Part shown: positions 60,078-64,000 of the stretch, one piece after another
Layout of the letters: every line of letters begins with the position of its first letter
Position numbering within the stretch: the stretch's first letter is position 1
Source of the DNA: an uncultured Bacteroidales bacterium
GTDB lineage: Bacteria; Bacteroidota; Bacteroidia; Bacteroidales; UBA4417
Length of the DNA stretch: 64,000 nt
Direction: 5' to 3'
Assembly (NCBI GenBank): GCA_903879715.1
Contig: CAIRMR010000176.1
Location: forward strand, 1 to 64,000
Notes under the pieces: model-generated
Databases searched by the model: none
Seen by the model: only the letters and a program-made list of their open reading frames with translations
Told to the model about the DNA's origin: nothing
Translations under genes and position numbers: made by a program

Positions 60078-61736
60078 CTACATATTCTGAAATTCCGGAC
60101 CATTGCCTCCGTTAGGCACTACCCATGTAATGCCCTCACCGGGTGACTTAATGTCGCAGGTTCTGCAATGCATACAATTTTCAGCATGAATTCTGAGTTC
60201 TTTCTTTCCGTCTTTATCTGTATGAAGCTCGTACACTTCGGATGAACAGAAAAACTGTTCCGGCGCACCATATTCTTCGATATTAACGGCATCAAATTGT
60301 TTCTGATTATTGATATGAAGATGTACCACCTGTTGCTCGTCGTGGTGAACCCCTGAATGATATACATCAAATGCTTTATCGAATGTCAGTACTTTATCGA
60401 ACTCGAGTTTGCCTTTAAAGCGTTCTTTAAACGGTTTCGCTTTCAGCTCGCTAAGTTTTGATGTAGTCATAGAATCAGCTTCTGATTTTAGTCTTCCAAA
60501 GAAACCTGCTCCGCCGGTTATAAGTTGTGTTCCAAAATGCATTCCCCCAAGGATCAAACCTTTGGCAAATCCCTGCCTGAAATTACGGACAGGATACAAT
60601 TCCTTGTATATCCAGCTGTTATTTACCAGTGTTTCGTATTGTTGAAGGCACTTCTCTGATGTATCATTTTTCTGAAGTGCTTTGACTGTTGTTTCTGCTG
60701 CAAGCATCCCGGATTTGATCGCCAGGTGTATGCCTTTCAAAGCTGGCATCGCCAACATTCCTGCGCTGTCGCCAACAATCAGGGCGTTATCTGTAAACAG
60801 TTTAGGGATAGAATAATAACCACCTTCAGGAAGAGTCTTGGCGCCATATTCCACCATTCTTCCACCTTTTAAAATCTTCGAGACAAATGGTGTTGTTTTC
60901 CAAATCTGCATTGCATCATGTGTATCGAACGATGGATCTTTATAATCAAGACCGACAACAAGACCAATAGCTACTTTATTTTCGTTTAATCCATAAATGA
61001 AACCACCGCCGAATTCATCCATATTTAATGGGTACCCCATGGTATGGTAAATCTGGCCGGCAGCTATATTCCCTTCAGGTACTGACCAAACTTCCTTGCA
61101 ACCTAATGAGTAAACCTGCTCATTTTTGCCTTCATTAAGGTTAAACTTTTTAATCAGCATTTTAGTCAGGCTGCCTCGTGTTCCTTCGGCAAAAATGGTC
61201 ATCTTAGCTTCAACACTGGTGCCTGCCTGGAAATTCTCCAGCTTATTCCCGTGGTGGTCTAATCCGGTATCTTTGGTTTTGGCCCCGATTACTTTGCCGT
61301 CTTTATACAGAATCTCATCCACCGCAAACCCTGTATATATTTCAACGCCTTTTTCCTGGGCTTTTTCCGCCAGGTACCTGCACAGCTGACCCAATGAAGC
61401 GGTATAGTTCCCAACATTATTCATATAAGGAACATGAATAGGAAAAGTAATGCTCCCGTTTTCAGTCAGCCAAACCGTGCTGTCCTTTGTTACTTTAGCA
61501 TTGAATGGAATTTCCGAAAAATCCACATCCGGCAATAATTCCTTAAATACATCTGCCTTAATTACAGCTCCTGACAAAATATGACTGCCGATGGAACTTC
61601 CTTTTTCAATCAGCAATATTCTGTGGTTCAGGCCTTTTTGTTTTAAAGTATCTGCTAAATGAATTGCTGTGGCTAAGCCGGAAGGACCGCCACCGATAAT
61701 TAACACATCTGTTGATATTACATCAATTTTATTCAT
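60078..61736 (-). CDS. Electron transfer flavoprotein-quinone oxidoreductase
   Basis: ETF-QO moves electrons from reduced ETF to membrane quinone. The 552-residue length fits. FAD binding is seen in DVLIIGGGPSGLATAIHLAD, the central FAD-site motifs are in DNALIVGDSAGMLAMPALKG, and the C-terminal 4Fe-4S ligands in CMHCRTCDIKSPGEG with a further Cys in QFFCSSEVY. A strong SD (CGGAGG) precedes the ATG. It lies upstream of etfBA and is separated by the repeat block. Confidence 0.93.
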   Translation of the reverse strand: MNKIDVISTDVLIIGGGPSGLATAIHLADTLKQKGLNHRILLIEKGSSIGSHILSGAVIKADVFKELLPDVDFSEIPFNAKVTKDSTVWLTENGSITFPIHVPYMNNVGNYTASLGQLCRYLAEKAQEKGVEIYTGFAVDEILYKDGKVIGAKTKDTGLDHHGNKLENFQAGTSVEAKMTIFAEGTRGSLTKMLIKKFNLNEGKNEQVYSLGCKEVWSVPEGNIAAGQIYHTMGYPLNMDEFGGGFIYGLNENKVAIGLVVGLDYKDPSFDTHDAMQIWKTTPFVSKILKGGRMVEYGAKTLPEGGYYSIPKLFTDNALIVGDSAGMLAMPALKGIHLAIKSGMLAAETTVKALQKNDTSEKCLQQYETLVNNSWIYKELYPVRNFRQGFAKGLILGGMHFGTQLITGGAGFFGRLKSEADSMTTSKLSELKAKPFKERFKGKLEFDKVLTFDKAFDVYHSGVHHDEQQVVHLHINNQKQFDAVNIEEYGAPEQFFCSSEVYELHTDKDGKKELRIHAENCMHCRTCDIKSPGEGITWVVPNGGNGPEFQNM

Positions 61737-61911
61737 TTGATAACCTCCGGGTTTAATATTTCTTTTCCAATATTGTATTGGGAATTATTAGACTGAAAAA
61801 TATTTCTTACTAATAAGACTTTGTGAAACTTTGGTAAAATTACTATTAATTTAGCATTCATGTACCTAAATACTTATAATAATTTCAATCCCTTATAATC
61901 ATATAATAAAA

Positions 61912-61940
61912 AAAGAGCCCTGGAAAATCCAGAGCTCTTT
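61912..61940 (-). terminator. Intrinsic terminator of secDF
   Basis: AAAGAGC (61912-61918) pairs with GCTCTTT (61934-61940), with an inner CTGG/CCAG. On the minus strand a T-rich tract follows. It lies 22 bases past the secDF stop. Confidence 0.75.
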
Positions 61941-61961
61941 AATACTTAAATGTGTTGAAGA

Positions 61962-64000
61962 TTATTTCTTCTTATCAGCTAATTTTAGTTTAGCTTCCTG
62001 GCGTCTTCTCTGCCACATGATAAGGTCATAAGCAATAGGAGTAGCGTTCAGAATGGAAGAATATGTTCCAACTAAAACTCCTAACAAGAGAGCGAATGTG
62101 AATCCCCTGATTACTTCACCACCAAATAGGAACATGGCAAGCAATACCATAAAGGTAATACCTGAAGTATTCAATGTACGGCTTAAAGTACTATTTATAG
62201 CGGCATCCATTGTTTCCTGGAGGTTACGTTTGGGATAGAGATTAGTATATTCACGGATACGGTCGAAGATGATCACAGAGTCCATAATCGAATACCCTAT
62301 GATAGTCAGGATCGCAGCAATAAAATGCTGGTCCACATCAAGACTGAATGGCAAAACCCCGTGCAGTAGAGAGAAAACCGCTATAACAATAAAGGTATCG
62401 TGGAACAGCGAAACTACAGCGCCTAATCCCCATTGCCATTTCCGGAAACGTATTAATATGTATACAAATACGATCAGCAGCGTGAAGAATACAGCATAGT
62501 ATGATTTAACCAAAAGGCTGTAAGCAATAGTTGGCTGTACCTTCTGCGAACTCATTTTCCCAAAAGCTTTTTTATCGCTATGAGCTAGAAAGTCAGCCGA
62601 AGAAATAGGCGTTTTATAAAGGGGTTTAAGACCAGCATAAAGTTTTGCTTCAACTATTGAATCTACTTTAAGTGAGGGATCATTGATCATAAAGGAAGTA
62701 GTAATCTTCACCTGGTTATTTTTACCGAAAGTCTTTACTTCAGGTTCCTGTCCGTATTGCGCTCCTAAAGCCATACGAACATTATCCGTACGTACATCCT
62801 GGTCAAAACGGACAATATAAGTACGACCGCCTTCGAAATCAATACCATAACTAAGTCCCCTGGTTAATAAAGATACTATACCAACAACAACAAGTGCACC
62901 TGAAACGAAATAGAAAATCTTTCTCATTCCGATAAAGTCAATTTTGGTGTTCGTAAGTATGTTTTCTGTAAAACGATTCCACAAAGTAACTTTTATGTTT
63001 CTATCCAGCAGACTGATAAATATTATGTGTGTGATAAAGATCGCACAGAACATGGAGCTCAGAATACCAATGATAAGCGTTGTAGCAAATCCTTGTACAG
63101 GGCCTGATCCAAATGTGTACAAGACGATACCGGTTAAAAGTGTAATTACGTTACTGTCGACAATTGCCGAGAGCGCATGCTTATAACCATCATCAATAGC
63201 CAGTCGCAAGCCTTTTCCGGCCCGGAGTTCCTCCCTGATACGTTCATTAATAATTACGTTTTTATCAACGTCCATACCAAGTGTTAGCACAATACCGGCG
63301 ATACCGGGAAGTGTTAAAACAGCACCAATCGAAGCAAGAACGCCGAATACGAAGAACATGTTTACTAAAAGGGCAACATTTGCAACCATACCTGCCCTGT
63401 TATAGTAAAATATCATGTAAACCAAAGTAAGAGCGAAAGCCACTATAAATGACCATAAACCGGCATTAATAGCTTCTTTACCAAGTGTAGGTCCAACAAC
63501 TGCTTCTTCAACGATATGAGCAGGAGCAGGGAGTTTACCGGCTTTAAGCACATTTGCTAAGTCCTGTCCTTCTTCAACTGAGAAGTTACCTGAAATAGAA
63601 GAACGTCCGTTAGGGATTTCATCATTTACATTAGGAGCAGAATAAACATATCCGTCAAGAACAATGGCAACCTGTTTGCCAACATTATCACGGGTAAGAT
63701 TTTTCCAAATCTTGGCGCCGGTATTATTCATTCCCATTGTTACTTCAACTCCTCCGTTTTGTCCATAATCCTGACGGGCGTCGACAATAACATCTCCAAA
63801 AAGCGCAGCGGTATTTTCACGGTTTGTGGATTTGAGAGCCATAAGTTCCAGAACTCCCGGAGCCTCTTTTTCAGGTTTGATCATCCAGGCTAGCTGGCAG
63901 TTGCGTGGGAACATGCCTTTTACCTTGGCTAACATTGCATTAATGCGGGCCGTATCTTTAATAGCGGCGTAACCTACAGTCGCACGGTTGGTGGGATACA
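61962..64000 (-). CDS. secDF: SecDF fused protein translocase subunit (partial)
   Basis: SecD and SecF are one chain, usual in Bacteroidota. They pull exported proteins using the proton gradient. The visible 679 residues start inside the SecD periplasmic domain: the frame stays open from 63935 to the window edge (YPTNRATVGYAAIKDTARIN). SecD helices with ALTLVYMIFYYNRAGMVANV and IAGIVLTLGMDVDKNVIINERI are followed by the SecF part with YGIDFEGGRTYIVRFDQ and IIGYSIMDSVIIFDRIRE. The N-terminal third lies outside the window. Confidence 0.95.
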   Translation of the reverse strand, partial: YPTNRATVGYAAIKDTARINAMLAKVKGMFPRNCQLAWMIKPEKEAPGVLELMALKSTNRENTAALFGDVIVDARQDYGQNGGVEVTMGMNNTGAKIWKNLTRDNVGKQVAIVLDGYVYSAPNVNDEIPNGRSSISGNFSVEEGQDLANVLKAGKLPAPAHIVEEAVVGPTLGKEAINAGLWSFIVAFALTLVYMIFYYNRAGMVANVALLVNMFFVFGVLASIGAVLTLPGIAGIVLTLGMDVDKNVIINERIREELRAGKGLRLAIDDGYKHALSAIVDSNVITLLTGIVLYTFGSGPVQGFATTLIIGILSSMFCAIFITHIIFISLLDRNIKVTLWNRFTENILTNTKIDFIGMRKIFYFVSGALVVVGIVSLLTRGLSYGIDFEGGRTYIVRFDQDVRTDNVRMALGAQYGQEPEVKTFGKNNQVKITTSFMINDPSLKVDSIVEAKLYAGLKPLYKTPISSADFLAHSDKKAFGKMSSQKVQPTIAYSLLVKSYYAVFFTLLIVFVYILIRFRKWQWGLGAVVSLFHDTFIVIAVFSLLHGVLPFSLDVDQHFIAAILTIIGYSIMDSVIIFDRIREYTNLYPKRNLQETMDAAINSTLSRTLNTSGITFMVLLAMFLFGGEVIRGFTFALLLGVLVGTYSSILNATPIAYDLIMWQRRRQEAKLKLADKKK

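Overview
The window looks like one contig from an anaerobic or facultative member of the Bacteroidota, probably Bacteroidales-like. The signs are a type IX secretion sorting domain, an OmpA/PD40 protein resembling PorE, TonB/ExbB/ExbD genes with the usual Bacteroidota N-termini, a fused SecDF, and many start regions preceded by the Bacteroidota -7 box TAnnTTTG. Species cannot be named from the sequence alone. No rRNA, tRNA, complete mobile element or CRISPR array was found.

Layout, left to right. Bases 51-139 hold the 3' end (domains V and VI) of a group II intron whose body lies outside the window. Bases 267-10146 are leftward genes: a beta-lactamase-fold hydrolase, pyrF, a small antitoxin-like ORF, prfA, an S41 protease lipoprotein, purM, the PorE-like protein and a TatA/B protein. 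Bases 10655-17665 form a rightward seven-gene redox operon, hdrC-hdrB-hdrA-flxD-flxC-flxB-flxA, followed by an intrinsic terminator. A YoeB toxin-antitoxin pair, a membrane protein, an unknown protein, a dihydroorotate-dehydrogenase-like protein and a Kup potassium transporter follow. Bases 24052-37933 carry a complete leftward 14-gene complex I operon, nuoA to nuoN, with separate nuoC and nuoD, all of nuoEFG, and a very short NuoG.

Bases 38300-53105 are mixed accessory genes: lactate dehydrogenase, a pstB fragment, two oxidoreductases, a secreted alpha/beta hydrolase, a PQQ-propeller protein, a clan GH-A glycosidase, a TSUP exporter, a frameshifted SnoaL-like gene, a tail-fibre/T9SS pair, a lipoprotein and a DUF4256 protein. 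Bases 53682-56880 encode TonB, ExbB, ExbD and a second TonB-like protein. Bases 57038-61736 hold a 40-residue membrane protein, a small secreted protein, a single-chain EtfB-EtfA fusion and ETF-quinone oxidoreductase. SecDF runs off the right edge.

The metabolic theme is low-potential electron handling. FlxABCD-HdrABC would link NADH, ferredoxin and a disulfide by flavin-based bifurcation. Complex I would pass NADH electrons to quinone and pump ions. The Etf fusion with ETF-QO would feed dehydrogenase electrons into the same quinone pool, and lactate dehydrogenase is a fermentative outlet for NADH. This is inferred from families and gene order, not shown directly.

A second theme is the spacers. 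Many gaps, including those between subunit genes of the hdr-flx, nuo and etf clusters, are filled with short-period repeats of a few families (GTTCAA, TTACGAAT/ATTCGTGA, CTTCCGACTTC, CAAATTCCAAG, and GTCCC...GGGAC palindromes). No ordinary feature explains them and they are the most systematic unexplained signal here.
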